The notes under the pieces are model-generated. The model saw only the letters and a program-made list of their open reading frames with translations, had not been told where the DNA came from and made no database searches. Made by a program: the position numbers and the translations under genes. Source: Pelagibacteraceae bacterium TMED170 (GTDB lineage Bacteria > Pseudomonadota > Alphaproteobacteria > Pelagibacterales > Pelagibacteraceae). Taken from it: DNA of 7,632 nt. The DNA lies in NCBI GenBank assembly GCA_002170875.2, contig NHHT02000002.1:6928-14559 (forward strand). The letters run 5' to 3'. This document shows positions 1 to 6,605 of this stretch, piece after piece. How positions within the stretch are numbered: the stretch's first letter is position 1; each line of letters starts with the position of its first letter.

Positions 1-426
1 ATAGGTTTTAGATCAACAGTAATTAGAAAATTTGATAAGTCTATAGCAACAATTCCAAATGCCTCATTTGCAGAAAACGCAGTAGTTAATATTTCTGAAA
101 CAACTAATTGGAGAATTAGTTGGATTATCACTTTACAATACAGTTCAACAATTGAGCAGCTTAAAAATATAAGAGATCAAATAGAAAAATTTATAACCAC
201 TAATAAAGATTTTAAAGTTGGAGAAGACACCGAGCATGCCGTTCGAATAGATAAATTCTCTGATAGCTCAATAGATATGTATATAAGGTGTTTTACAGTA
301 ACTGATGATTGGGGAGAATGGCTTAAAGTCAAGGAAAGGTTAGCGGTTAAAATAAAAGAAGTCGTGGAAAGCAATGGTGCTTCTTTTGCTTTTCCAAGTA
401 CATCTATTTATGTTGAAAAAAAATGA
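1..426 (+). CDS. MscS-family mechanosensitive channel, C-terminal part (5' end outside window)
   Basis: Frame 1 is open from the first base to a TGA at 424-426, giving 141 residues of a protein that begins upstream. The opening segment (IGFRSTVIRKFDKSIATIPN) matches the beta-domain of MscS-type small-conductance channels, where a 'GxRST.IR..D...v.iPN' strand follows the pore helix. The tail ending FAFPSTSIYVEKK matches the usual 'fpSrtvYle' end of the cytosolic cage domain. Channels of this family open under membrane tension and release solutes during osmotic downshock. No pore helix is visible because it lies before the window, so the subtype cannot be fixed; the C-terminus looks most like the YnaI/YbdG-like branch. 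The stop overlaps the yggT start in an ATGA arrangement, so the two are probably cotranscribed and translationally coupled. Confidence 0.88.
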   Translation: MGFRSTVIRKFDKSIATIPNASFAENAVVNISETTNWRISWIITLQYSSTIEQLKNIRDQIEKFITTNKDFKVGEDTEHAVRIDKFSDSSIDMYIRCFTVTDDWGEWLKVKERLAVKIKEVVESNGASFAFPSTSIYVEKK

Positions 427-713
427 AAGCAATCTACCTCCTAATATTCCAAGTTATAAGTCTTTATGAATGGGTAGTAATTATTCATGTAATTTTAAGC
501 TGGTTAGTCGCCTTTAATATTTTAAACACTCAAAATAGATTAGTTTATTCAATTCTTGATTTTACATATAGAGCAACCAGTCCAATTTTAGACAAAATAA
601 AAAATTACATTCCTAATTTAGGACAAATTGATATTTCGCCAATAGTACTTCTTATAGGCTTATGGTTCGTTAAACTTTGTATGGATTTATATTTAAAACC
701 TTTGGTATTTTAA
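423..713 (+). CDS. yggT: YggT family integral membrane protein
   Basis: This 96-residue protein fits the single-repeat YggT family (about 95-100 residues in alphaproteobacteria). Two hydrophobic segments (about residues 4-31 and 71-90) flank a conserved loop. Family hallmarks are visible: ILSWLVAFNILN (24-35), N38 followed by YRATSPILDKI (49-59), and IPNLGQIDISPIVLL (63-77). The protein should sit in the inner membrane. Its molecular role is not established; family members have been linked to osmotic tolerance and to cell-division or membrane organisation in various bacteria. The start ATG overlaps the stop of the mechanosensitive channel by 4 bases, and its own stop is one base before folD. 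No Shine-Dalgarno sequence is apparent, so translation probably depends on coupling to the upstream gene. Pairing with an osmotic channel fits an envelope role, but this is inference. Confidence 0.9.
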   Translation: MKAIYLLIFQVISLYEWVVIIHVILSWLVAFNILNTQNRLVYSILDFTYRATSPILDKIKNYIPNLGQIDISPIVLLIGLWFVKLCMDLYLKPLVF

Positions 714-714
714 A

Positions 715-1557
715 ATGATTATTGATGGAAAAAAAGAAGCAGCACTTTTAAGAGAGGAGATTAAAAAGGAAATCCTGCTTATAAAAAGTAAAGATAGTAA
801 AATTCCTGGATTAACAGTAATCTTAGTTGGTGACTTTGCTCCAAGTCAAATATATGTCAGAAATAAAGAAAAAAGTTCAAAAGAAGTTGGAATTAATTCT
901 AATGTAATTAAATATTCTAAAGATGTAACAGAACAAGAGGTTGTAATAAAAATAAAAGAATTAAATGATGATAAAAATGTATCAGGAATTTTAGTCCAAC
1001 TTCCTCTACCATCTCAAATTGATAAAGAAAAAATAATTAATACAATTAATCCTTTAAAAGATGTTGATGGTTTTAATCCTATTAATGTAGGCAACCTAGC
1101 TTCAGGATATCAAGCTATAGTTCCATGTACTCCTCTAGGATGTCTATTTCTTATTAAATCTGTAGAAAAAAATTTATCCGGCAAGCATGCAGTTATAGTT
1201 GGAAGATCAAACTTAAATGGTAAACCAATGGCTCAACTCCTATTAAAAGAAAATTGTACAGTTACAATAGTTCATTCTAAAACAAAAGATCTTAAAAAAG
1301 AGTGTCAAAAGGCAGATATTATTGTTGCAGCAGTAGGAGTTGCAAATTTAATAAAAGAAGACTGGGTAAAAAAAAACTCAATAATAATTGATGTAGGTAT
1401 AAATAAAGTTGGAAGCAAGATCGTCGGAGATGTTAACTTTGATAAAGTAAAAGATAAGGTTAAAGCCATTACGCCAGTTCCGGGAGGAGTGGGCCCAATG
1501 ACTATTGCTTGCTTATTGAAAAATACTGTTGAATGCTTTAAGAAACAAAATTCTTAA
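715..1557 (+). CDS. folD: Bifunctional methylenetetrahydrofolate dehydrogenase / methenyltetrahydrofolate cyclohydrolase FolD
   Basis: FolD interconverts 5,10-methylene-THF, 5,10-methenyl-THF and 10-formyl-THF in the cytosol, usually with NADP(H), supplying one-carbon units for purines and fMet and, in methylotrophic lineages, oxidising them. At 280 residues it is full length. Key residues match E. coli numbering with a constant offset of three: Y47 and catalytic K51 in YVRNK, Q95 in GILVQLPLP, and D118 in DVDGF. Other signatures are PCTPLG (137-142), the dinucleotide-binding stretch VIVGRSNLNGKPMAQLL (160-176), DVGIN (226-230) and the C-terminal PVPGGVGPMTIA (254-265). The ATG lies one base after the yggT stop and gives the canonical 'MIIDGK' N-terminus, so the start is secure. 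The gene is third in the + strand run and is followed after three bases by a candidate start (1561) for the hydrolase gene. Confidence 0.97.
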   Translation: MIIDGKKEAALLREEIKKEILLIKSKDSKIPGLTVILVGDFAPSQIYVRNKEKSSKEVGINSNVIKYSKDVTEQEVVIKIKELNDDKNVSGILVQLPLPSQIDKEKIINTINPLKDVDGFNPINVGNLASGYQAIVPCTPLGCLFLIKSVEKNLSGKHAVIVGRSNLNGKPMAQLLLKENCTVTIVHSKTKDLKKECQKADIIVAAVGVANLIKEDWVKKNSIIIDVGINKVGSKIVGDVNFDKVKDKVKAITPVPGGVGPMTIACLLKNTVECFKKQNS

Positions 1558-1560
1558 GCA

Positions 1561-1619
1561 ATGAGACGATCTTTAGTATTTTTTTTTTAATTTTTAGCTG
1601 TATATCCAGTGTAAATAGT
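1561..1619 (+). other. Out-of-frame lipoprotein signal peptide for the downstream MBL-fold hydrolase (10-T frameshift)
   Basis: An ATG at 1561, three bases after the folD stop, encodes MRRSLVFFF and then reaches TAA at 1588-1590, inside or just after a run of ten T (1579-1588). One extra T would continue the frame into the hydrolase gene at 1620 and add 20 residues: MRRSLVFFFLIFSCISSVNS. That is a textbook-shaped signal: two arginines, a hydrophobic core and a lipobox-like IFSC with the cysteine at position 14. Phe at -2 is uncommon in lipoboxes but tolerated. The ATG at 1620 has no purine-rich ribosome-binding site. The lost base could be a sequencing or assembly error in the homopolymer, a true inactivating deletion, or a slippage site that restores the frame in some transcripts. 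Confidence 0.6.
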
Positions 1620-2618
1620 ATGGATAAAAAACCCTATCATCATTTACCAGATGGAACTTTTAGAAATGTAGAAGGTTCCCCCGAAAGAGACCCAAATGTA
1701 AAGTGGTCGTATAAAATTTTTAACGCTGAAAGAAAAAAAATAAAAATTGATTTTCCTAAAACCCATGTCGTTCCAAGAGAAAAAGTTTTAAAAGATTTAG
1801 AAGAAAATAAAGATGATAATTATATTGCGTGGATAGGTCATGCAACATTTTTAATTAAGTTGGGAGATACTACAATTATTACAGATCCATTATTTTCTAA
1901 AAATACTGGCCCTTTGATCTTTGGACCCAAAAGATACGTAGCTCCAGCAATAAAATTAAACGAGATTCCAAAAGTTGATTTATTTTTATTAACTCATAAT
2001 CACTATGATCACCAAGACATGTCTACAATTAGAAATTTTCCCTATAAAAATGCTAAAGTTATAACACCTTTAAAATTATCTAAATATTTTCATAATTATA
2101 AAGATGTTAATGAACTTGACTGGTATGAAGAAATTAAAATTAATGATAATTTAAAAGTAACTCTATTACCTGCAGTTCATTGGTCTAAAAGAAGTTTATT
2201 TGACACCAATAAAACTTTATGGGGTAATTTTTTAATTGAGTATAAAGATAAAAAATTTTTTTTCGCATGTGATACTGGTGTAGGCGATATATATAAAGAT
2301 CTTGGAAAAAAATATGGACCTATGGATATTACATTTATAAACATTGGGGCTTACAATTTTTTTCCTATAATGCCAGTGAAAGATAAATCTGTTTATCATA
2401 CTAATCCTGAGGAAGCTTTAGAAGTTGCTCAAAATTTAAAAAGTAAAAAAGTAATAGGTATGCACTGGGGAACAGTTATTTTGTCTTTAGAACCAATTAT
2501 GGAACCTCCAATTCGTTTTAAAGCTGGAGCAGAAAGGTATGGTTTCAAAAAAAATGATGTAATTACTTTTAATATTGGCGAAGTTAAAAAATTAAATGAA
2601 GTAATTAAAGTTCGTTAG
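1620..2618 (+). CDS. Metallo-beta-lactamase-fold hydrolase, NAPE-PLD/RomA-like (COG2220 type)
   Basis: A 332-residue zinc-dependent hydrolase of the branch that includes eukaryotic N-acyl-phosphatidylethanolamine phospholipase D and bacterial RomA-like proteins. Family blocks occur in order: WIGHATFLI (71-79), ITDPLFS (87-93), the metal motif HNHYDH (H126, H128, D130, H131), VHWSKR (H187), ACDTG (D218), NIGAYNFFPIM (241-251), HTNPEEAL (260-267) and GMHWGT (H282) followed by EPIMEPP. All expected zinc ligands are present, so the catalytic domain looks functional. The physiological substrate is unknown; a phospholipid or other phosphodiester is plausible by family. The N-terminus begins with YHHLPDGTFRN, where mature family members start after a signal or anchor, so the real product probably carries the 20-residue lipoprotein signal that is out of frame upstream. 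The 3' end overlaps the convergent PsiE-family gene by 14 bases. Confidence 0.88.
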   Translation: MDKKPYHHLPDGTFRNVEGSPERDPNVKWSYKIFNAERKKIKIDFPKTHVVPREKVLKDLEENKDDNYIAWIGHATFLIKLGDTTIITDPLFSKNTGPLIFGPKRYVAPAIKLNEIPKVDLFLLTHNHYDHQDMSTIRNFPYKNAKVITPLKLSKYFHNYKDVNELDWYEEIKINDNLKVTLLPAVHWSKRSLFDTNKTLWGNFLIEYKDKKFFFACDTGVGDIYKDLGKKYGPMDITFINIGAYNFFPIMPVKDKSVYHTNPEEALEVAQNLKSKKVIGMHWGTVILSLEPIMEPPIRFKAGAERYGFKKNDVITFNIGEVKKLNEVIKVR

Positions 2619-2991
2619 ACTTAGAATTATCTATTTTCAAGTATTTACTGTTTCTTAATCTAATAATAACTGTTGCAATAGCTACGATAAGTATTGCAGT
2701 GGAAATATAAATTAAGTTGGTTGGATCACTATCTTTATCTTGTAGAATGATGAATCGTGCTAATGCAGTAATAGCAATAACTAAGGGATAAGAAATTCTA
2801 ACTGCTCTTGTTTCCCAGTAAGATCTTACAAGACCAATCACCTCTATATAAATGAACATAAGTAAAAGATCCGCTAATTCAATATTTTGATTTATATACA
2901 TCTGTCTTATTTCTAGGAGAAAAGCAATCACTGTTGATATTAAAACAAACAGAACAGCTGACAATTGTATATTTCGAATCGTATTATTCAT
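2605..2991 (-). CDS. PsiE-family (phosphate-starvation-inducible-like) membrane protein
   Basis: A 128-residue protein with four hydrophobic segments (about residues 8-28, 40-56, 66-84 and 93-111), the usual size and topology of the PsiE family. Conserved blocks are seen in LLMFIYIEVIGLVRSYW (43-59) and in ITALARFIILQ (74-84), which match the EvigmvR and iTAlaR motifs of the family. The E. coli namesake is induced by phosphate starvation, but its function is unknown and similarity does not imply phosphate control here; I saw no Pho-box-like site. The gene lies 24 bases downstream of argG on the same strand, so it is probably the last gene of that operon. A purine-rich AAGAGA lies about 11 bases before the ATG. 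The last codons overlap the end of the convergent hydrolase gene. Confidence 0.82.
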   Translation of the reverse strand: MNNTIRNIQLSAVLFVLISTVIAFLLEIRQMYINQNIELADLLLMFIYIEVIGLVRSYWETRAVRISYPLVIAITALARFIILQDKDSDPTNLIYISTAILIVAIATVIIRLRNSKYLKIDNSKSNEL

Positions 2992-3015
2992 AAGTATTAT
3001 TCTCTTATCAGATTT

Positions 3016-4197
3016 TTAAGATTTACTTAACTGTTTTGAGTGAAATTTAATAAATTTTTCTATTTTAGATTTATTAAATGTTTTATTTTCTTCAAATGAA
3101 ACTTTTTTCATAGAATAGGCCCTATTTTTTGTTTTTCTGGATATAATAGTTGTATTGCCTTTATATAAACTTAAAATAACTTCTCCATTAACAAGATTTC
3201 TTTTTTTATCAATTACCTTTTGGAGTTTAAATCTTTTCTTTGAAAACCAGTACCCATTATAAACTAACTCAGCATAAATTGGCATAATTTTCTCTTTATC
3301 GTGCGCTGTTTTTTTATCTAGTGTTACGGATTCGATTGCTCTGTGAGCTATGTATAAAATAGTTCCACCTGGCGTTTCATAAACTCCTCTCGATTTTATT
3401 CCTATGAATCTATTTTCAACTAAATCAACTCTACCTATTCCGTTTTTTCCAGCCAATATATTTAATTTATCTAAAAGTTTTTTAGGCCCCAATTTTTTTC
3501 CGTTAATAGCAACAGGATCTCCATTTTTAAAAGTTATTTTTATTTTTATTTTTTTATTAGGAGCTTTTTCAGGAGAAACAGTTCTTTGAAAAATAAATTC
3601 AGGTGCTGAATTCTTTGGATTTTCTAATACTTTTCCTTCAGTAGAAGTATGAAAAATATTATCATCCACTGAAAAAGGAGGAGCCCCCTTTTTGTCTTTA
3701 GGTATCGGTATATTATTTTTTTTTGCATACTTAATTAAATCTGTTCTTGATTGAAGTTTCCATTCTCTCCAAGGAGCTATTACTTTAATTTTTTTTCCAA
3801 AATATGCATAACCTAGTTCAAATCTAACTTGATCATTACCCTTACCTGTGGCGCCGTGTGATACAGCATAAGCACCAAACTTTTTTGCTATGCTTATCTG
3901 TCTTCTAGCTATAAGTGGTCTAGCTATTGAAGTACCTAATAGGTATATGCCCTCATAAACAGCGTGGGCTCTAATCATTGGAAAAACATAATCTTTTACA
4001 AAAATATCTTTTAGATCTTCAATTATTATTTTTTTTACGCCTAATTTTTTTGCATTTTTTATAATTTTTTTTTTATTTAAATTTTGGCCAATGTCTGATG
4101 TGTAAGCAATTATTTCTGCTTTATAATTTTCTTGAAGCCATTTTAAAATAATAGAGGTATCAAGACCTCCAGAATAAGCTAAAACAATTTTTTTCAT
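3016..4197 (-). CDS. argG: Argininosuccinate synthase
   Basis: ArgG condenses citrulline and aspartate with ATP to give argininosuccinate, AMP and pyrophosphate, the penultimate step of arginine synthesis, in the cytosol. The 393-residue product is close to the ~400 of the type-1 family. The N-type ATP-pyrophosphatase loop AYSGGLDTS (7-15) is intact, as are TSDIGQ (33-38), HGATGKGNDQVRFE (114-127), APWREW (141-146), FSVDDNIFHTSTEG (175-188) and GIGRVDLVENRFIGIKSRG (253-271) followed by YETPGG (273-278). The start ATG directly abuts the stop of the IalB-family gene with no spacer and no Shine-Dalgarno sequence, which suggests translational coupling. The 5' part contains long A runs on the coding strand, including ten A (4065-4074) in the NKKKI region, yet the frame stays open. 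The gene argH is not in the window. Confidence 0.97.
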   Translation of the reverse strand: MKKIVLAYSGGLDTSIILKWLQENYKAEIIAYTSDIGQNLNKKKIIKNAKKLGVKKIIIEDLKDIFVKDYVFPMIRAHAVYEGIYLLGTSIARPLIARRQISIAKKFGAYAVSHGATGKGNDQVRFELGYAYFGKKIKVIAPWREWKLQSRTDLIKYAKKNNIPIPKDKKGAPPFSVDDNIFHTSTEGKVLENPKNSAPEFIFQRTVSPEKAPNKKIKIKITFKNGDPVAINGKKLGPKKLLDKLNILAGKNGIGRVDLVENRFIGIKSRGVYETPGGTILYIAHRAIESVTLDKKTAHDKEKIMPIYAELVYNGYWFSKKRFKLQKVIDKKRNLVNGEVILSLYKGNTTIISRKTKNRAYSMKKVSFEENKTFNKSKIEKFIKFHSKQLSKS

Positions 4198-4698
4198 TTA
4201 GCTGCAGGTTTTTTTTGCTGTATTATAAGCCTTTGTAAAACCCATCATGGAATAGTGGTCAGTAGTTTCTGCTCCTTTGACCGTTCTAGCAATAATTATC
4301 ATATTAGTTGCTTTTTTCATTACTCTGATAAACTTTTGTTCTTCTTTATCATCTAAAATCCAAGCAAAATTATTTTGTGAAAAAAGAGCAAATTTATTTT
4401 TTCCTGACTTTGCACTGACACTTGAAGCTTTATAAACATGACCACTTGTAATACTAATTTCATCTTTAATATTTTCTTTAGGTCTAAACGATACAAATAA
4501 TCTTGAGTCACTTCTTTTTATGCTTCCAGGAACTCTTTTAGTGGGAATAGTTTGCGCAAAACAGATTTTACCTTTTTCTGTAGATGCACTAAAGCTTTCC
4601 CAGTTTTTATATTTTCCTGTTGATTTAGGTTCTTCTGCATTCGTATTAAGTGAAAAAACCATTAAAACAAAAAAAATAATTACTTTTTTAAAATACAT
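4198..4698 (-). CDS. Invasion-associated locus B (IalB) family exported protein
   Basis: A 166-residue protein with a Sec signal peptide: basic MYFKK, hydrophobic core (6-17) and a likely cleavage after NTNA (A21). The mature part matches the IalB family common in alphaproteobacteria: WESFSAS (33-39), a cysteine in GKICFAQ (C46), RLFVSFRPKENIKDEIS (66-82), FALFSQNNFAWIL (103-115), then KGAETTDHYSMMGFTKA (141-157) and a terminal cysteine (C165). C46 and C165 could form a disulfide in the periplasm. The name comes from a Bartonella protein linked to erythrocyte invasion, but the family is widespread in free-living bacteria and its general role is unknown; no host-invasion role should be read from it here. 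It lies immediately upstream of argG and 43 bases downstream of the aldo/keto reductase gene. Confidence 0.85.
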   Translation of the reverse strand: MYFKKVIIFFVLMVFSLNTNAEEPKSTGKYKNWESFSASTEKGKICFAQTIPTKRVPGSIKRSDSRLFVSFRPKENIKDEISITSGHVYKASSVSAKSGKNKFALFSQNNFAWILDDKEEQKFIRVMKKATNMIIIARTVKGAETTDHYSMMGFTKAYNTAKKTCS

Positions 4699-4706
4699 AT
4701 TTTATT

Positions 4707-4732
4707 TTTATACTAAAAATAAAGTATTTCAA
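4707..4732 (-). promoter_or_regulatory. Candidate sigma-70 promoter for the ialB-like/argG unit
   Basis: In the 43-base gap between tas and the IalB-family gene, the - strand carries TTGAAA (4732-4727) and TATAAA (4712-4707). The spacer is only 14 bases, which is short for sigma-70, so this is weak. The -10-like hexamer ends 8 bases before the ATG, which would give a leader of one or two bases. The alternative is read-through from tas. Confidence 0.3.
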
Positions 4733-4741
4733 TGGTCTGAA

Positions 4742-5779
4742 TTAAGGAGAAGGATTGGGATTATTATTATGAATTAAGTTTATCTTATCAATAATTTCTT
4801 GATTAAGCTCAATATTTATACTTTCAACATTTTCTTTTAATTGATCCATATTCGTAGCTCCTATTATATTACTAGTGACGAAAGGTCTGGAATTGACGAA
4901 CGCCTGAGCTAGTTGAGCCATAGTAATATTACACTCTTTAGCAAGTTTGAAGTATTCATCATATGCTTTCATCGCTAAGGGATTAATGTGTCGTTCCCAT
5001 CCTTTAAATAAAGTTAGCCTCGCATTTTTTGGCATTTGACCGTTTCTGTATTTGCCAGATAATGCTCCAGAAGCTAGAGGATAATAAACAAGCAAACCAC
5101 ATTTTTCTCTTATAGAGATTTCGGACATCCCTATTTCATAAGTTCTATTAACTAAATTATAGGGATTCTGCACGGACATCATTCTTGGTAAATTTTTATT
5201 TTTTGAAAGCTCAATGTATTTAGATAAACCATAAGGCGTTTCATTGGACATTCCAATGTATCGAATTTTTCCATTTTTTATAAATCTTTCTAACGCTCGT
5301 AAAATTGTCTCAAAACTATTCCATTTACCTTCTTTGTTATTTGTAACATACTCTCTTCTTCCAAAATAATTCGTAGACCTCTCAGGCCAATGTAATTGAT
5401 ATAAATCAATATAATCAGTCTTGAGTCTTTTTAAGCTAGCATCAATTGCTTCACCAATTTTTTTTTCAGAAAAATTATTTTCTCCACCTCTTATCCATTC
5501 ACAGCCAGGACCCGCTACTTTAGATGCTAAAATTATTTTTTCTCTATTTTTTCTTTTTTCAAACCAATTTCCGATCATTTTTTCAGTCTTACCGTAAGAC
5601 TCCGGTGTAGGTGGTATAGAATAAATTTCAGCAGTATCAAAAAAGTTGATACCTTGATTTATAGAGTAGTCCATTTGCTCAAAAGCGTCTTTTTCAGTAT
5701 TTTGAGTTCCCCATGTCATTGTTCCAAGACAAATGAGACTCACATCTAAATTTGTGTTTCCAAGTTTTCTGAATTTCAT
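4742..5779 (-). CDS. tas: Tas-like NADPH-dependent aldo/keto reductase
   Basis: This 345-residue protein aligns from end to end by eye with E. coli Tas (346 residues). It has LGTMTWGTQNTEKDA (18-32), FDTAEIYSIPPTPE (47-60), NWFEKR (71-76), ASKVAGP (85-91), LKRLKTDYIDLYQLHWPERS (116-135), GKIRYIGMSNET (170-181), QNPYNLVNR (204-212), SGKYRNG (241-247) and IIGATNMDQLKENVES (305-320). The aldo/keto reductase tetrad is complete: D48, Y53, K87 and H130. The fold is a cytosolic TIM barrel that reduces carbonyls with NADPH; the physiological substrate of Tas is not known, although the E. coli gene was named for suppressing tyrosine auxotrophy under starvation. The start gives the canonical MKFRKLGNTNLDVS N-terminus. 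It is the first gene of the - strand run and is transcribed divergently from the Bax-inhibitor-like gene. Confidence 0.93.
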   Translation of the reverse strand: MKFRKLGNTNLDVSLICLGTMTWGTQNTEKDAFEQMDYSINQGINFFDTAEIYSIPPTPESYGKTEKMIGNWFEKRKNREKIILASKVAGPGCEWIRGGENNFSEKKIGEAIDASLKRLKTDYIDLYQLHWPERSTNYFGRREYVTNNKEGKWNSFETILRALERFIKNGKIRYIGMSNETPYGLSKYIELSKNKNLPRMMSVQNPYNLVNRTYEIGMSEISIREKCGLLVYYPLASGALSGKYRNGQMPKNARLTLFKGWERHINPLAMKAYDEYFKLAKECNITMAQLAQAFVNSRPFVTSNIIGATNMDQLKENVESINIELNQEIIDKINLIHNNNPNPSP

Positions 5780-5784
5780 AAATA

Positions 5785-5811
5785 GTAATAATCTTAAGTT
5801 TTTTAGATCAA
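5785..5811 (-). promoter_or_regulatory. Candidate promoter for tas
   Basis: On the - strand, TTGATC (5811-5806) is followed after 15 bases by TATTAC (5790-5785), which ends 5 bases before the tas ATG. TACTAT three bases further downstream is an alternative -10 with an 18-base spacer, but it would start transcription inside the gene. The call rests on hexamer resemblance only, in an AT-rich region where such matches are common. Confidence 0.25.
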
Positions 5812-5818
5812 TTATTGA
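5808..5818. promoter_or_regulatory. 11-base inverted repeat between the divergent tas and Bax-inhibitor promoters
   Basis: TCAAT-T-ATTGA is a perfect 5-1-5 inverted repeat near the middle of the 76-base divergent intergenic region. It overlaps the candidate tas -35 (TTGATC on the - strand) and a TTGACT on the + strand (5815-5820). It could be a shared operator, but a repeat of this size and base composition can arise by chance. Confidence 0.25.
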
Positions 5819-5821
5819 CTA

Positions 5822-5849
5822 TTGAAAAGTAATTAAAAATAATTATATT
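5822..5849 (+). promoter_or_regulatory. Candidate sigma-70 promoter for the Bax-inhibitor-like gene, probably leaderless
   Basis: TTGAAA (5822-5827), a 16-base spacer and TATATT (5844-5849) make a good sigma-70-type match. Six bases separate the -10 from the ATG at 5856, so transcription would be expected to begin at or beside the A of the start codon. No Shine-Dalgarno sequence is present. This is the best promoter match noted in the window. Confidence 0.5.
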
Positions 5850-5855
5850 AGTATT

Positions 5856-6605
5856 ATGGAGTTAAATAAACAAAGCACAATAAAATCATCAGTTACAGAT
5901 GCAATTATAGATCAAGGTTTAAGATCTTATATGCTCAAAGTTTATAATTATATGGCTTCAGGAGTTTTATTGACTGGATTTATTGCATTATTATTTTTTA
6001 AAATGGCGGTTGTAACAGGAGACGCTGGTCAAATAATCGGTCTAACTAATTTTGGAAACACGATTTACGCTTCAGGTTTAAAGTGGGTTTTAATGTTAGC
6101 CCCTCTAGGAGTTGTTTTTTACATGAGCTTTGGAATTGCAAAGATGAGTGCATCAAAAGCGCAAACAACTTTTTGGATTTTTGCAGCTTTGATGGGAGCT
6201 TCTCTTTCTTCAATATTTTTACTTTACACAGGGGCAAGTATAACAAGAGTATTTTTTATTACAGCAGGAACTTTTGGAGCAATGAGTATCTATGGGTATA
6301 CGACCAAAAAAGATTTAACAAAGCTAGGATCGTTTTTAATGATGGGTTTATTTGGAATAATTATTGCATCATTAGTTAATATATTTATGAAATCATCAAT
6401 GATGTATTTTGTAATTTCAATTTTAGGAGTACTGATTTTTGTAGGATTAACAGCTTACGACACTCAAAAAATTAAAAACATGTATCTTTCAACTGATAGT
6501 GGTGAGCTAATTGGAAAAAAAGCTGTTATGGGAGCTTTAACCCTCTATTTAGACTTTATAAATTTATTTATAATGCTGTTAAGACTTTTTGGTCAAAGAA
6601 GATAA
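5856..6605 (+). CDS. Bax inhibitor-1/YbhL-type (BI-1, UPF0005) membrane protein
   Basis: A 249-residue protein with about seven hydrophobic segments (roughly 33-50, 77-95, 104-123, 130-148, 157-175, 183-201 and 228-246), the size and topology of bacterial BI-1/YccA-family proteins. Signatures are FGAMSIYGYTTKKDLT (140-155), GLTAYDTQKIKNMY (197-210) and GALTLYLDFINLFIMLLRLF (226-245). The short polar N-terminus includes DQGLRSYMLKVYNYMASG (19-36), typical of the alphaproteobacterial YbhL-like form. It should be an inner-membrane protein. Family members are associated with calcium leak in Bacillus YetJ and with FtsH protease regulation in E. coli YccA, but no specific role can be assigned here. 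The gene appears monocistronic: its own promoter candidate lies just upstream, and its stop directly abuts the stop of the convergent DUF2794 gene. Confidence 0.92.
   Translation: MELNKQSTIKSSVTDAIIDQGLRSYMLKVYNYMASGVLLTGFIALLFFKMAVVTGDAGQIIGLTNFGNTIYASGLKWVLMLAPLGVVFYMSFGIAKMSASKAQTTFWIFAALMGASLSSIFLLYTGASITRVFFITAGTFGAMSIYGYTTKKDLTKLGSFLMMGLFGIIIASLVNIFMKSSMMYFVISILGVLIFVGLTAYDTQKIKNMYLSTDSGELIGKKAVMGALTLYLDFINLFIMLLRLFGQRR

Noticed and set aside
177..374. 65-residue - strand open frame
   Set aside because: It lies wholly inside the MscS C-terminal coding region on the opposite strand and has no family resemblance.
3404..3589. 61-residue + strand open frame with a hydrophobic stretch
   Set aside because: It is antisense to conserved argG sequence; the Phe/Ile-rich look is the complement of lysine/asparagine-rich codons.
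4520..4777. 85-residue + strand open frame spanning the ialB-like start and the end of tas
   Set aside because: It is mostly antisense to the conserved IalB-family gene, and its hydrophobic part is the complement of the signal-peptide region and AT-rich spacer.
6046..6379. Two overlapping open frames (66 residues - strand, 98 residues + strand) inside the Bax-inhibitor-like gene
   Set aside because: Both are alternate-frame shadows of a strongly recognisable seven-helix protein.
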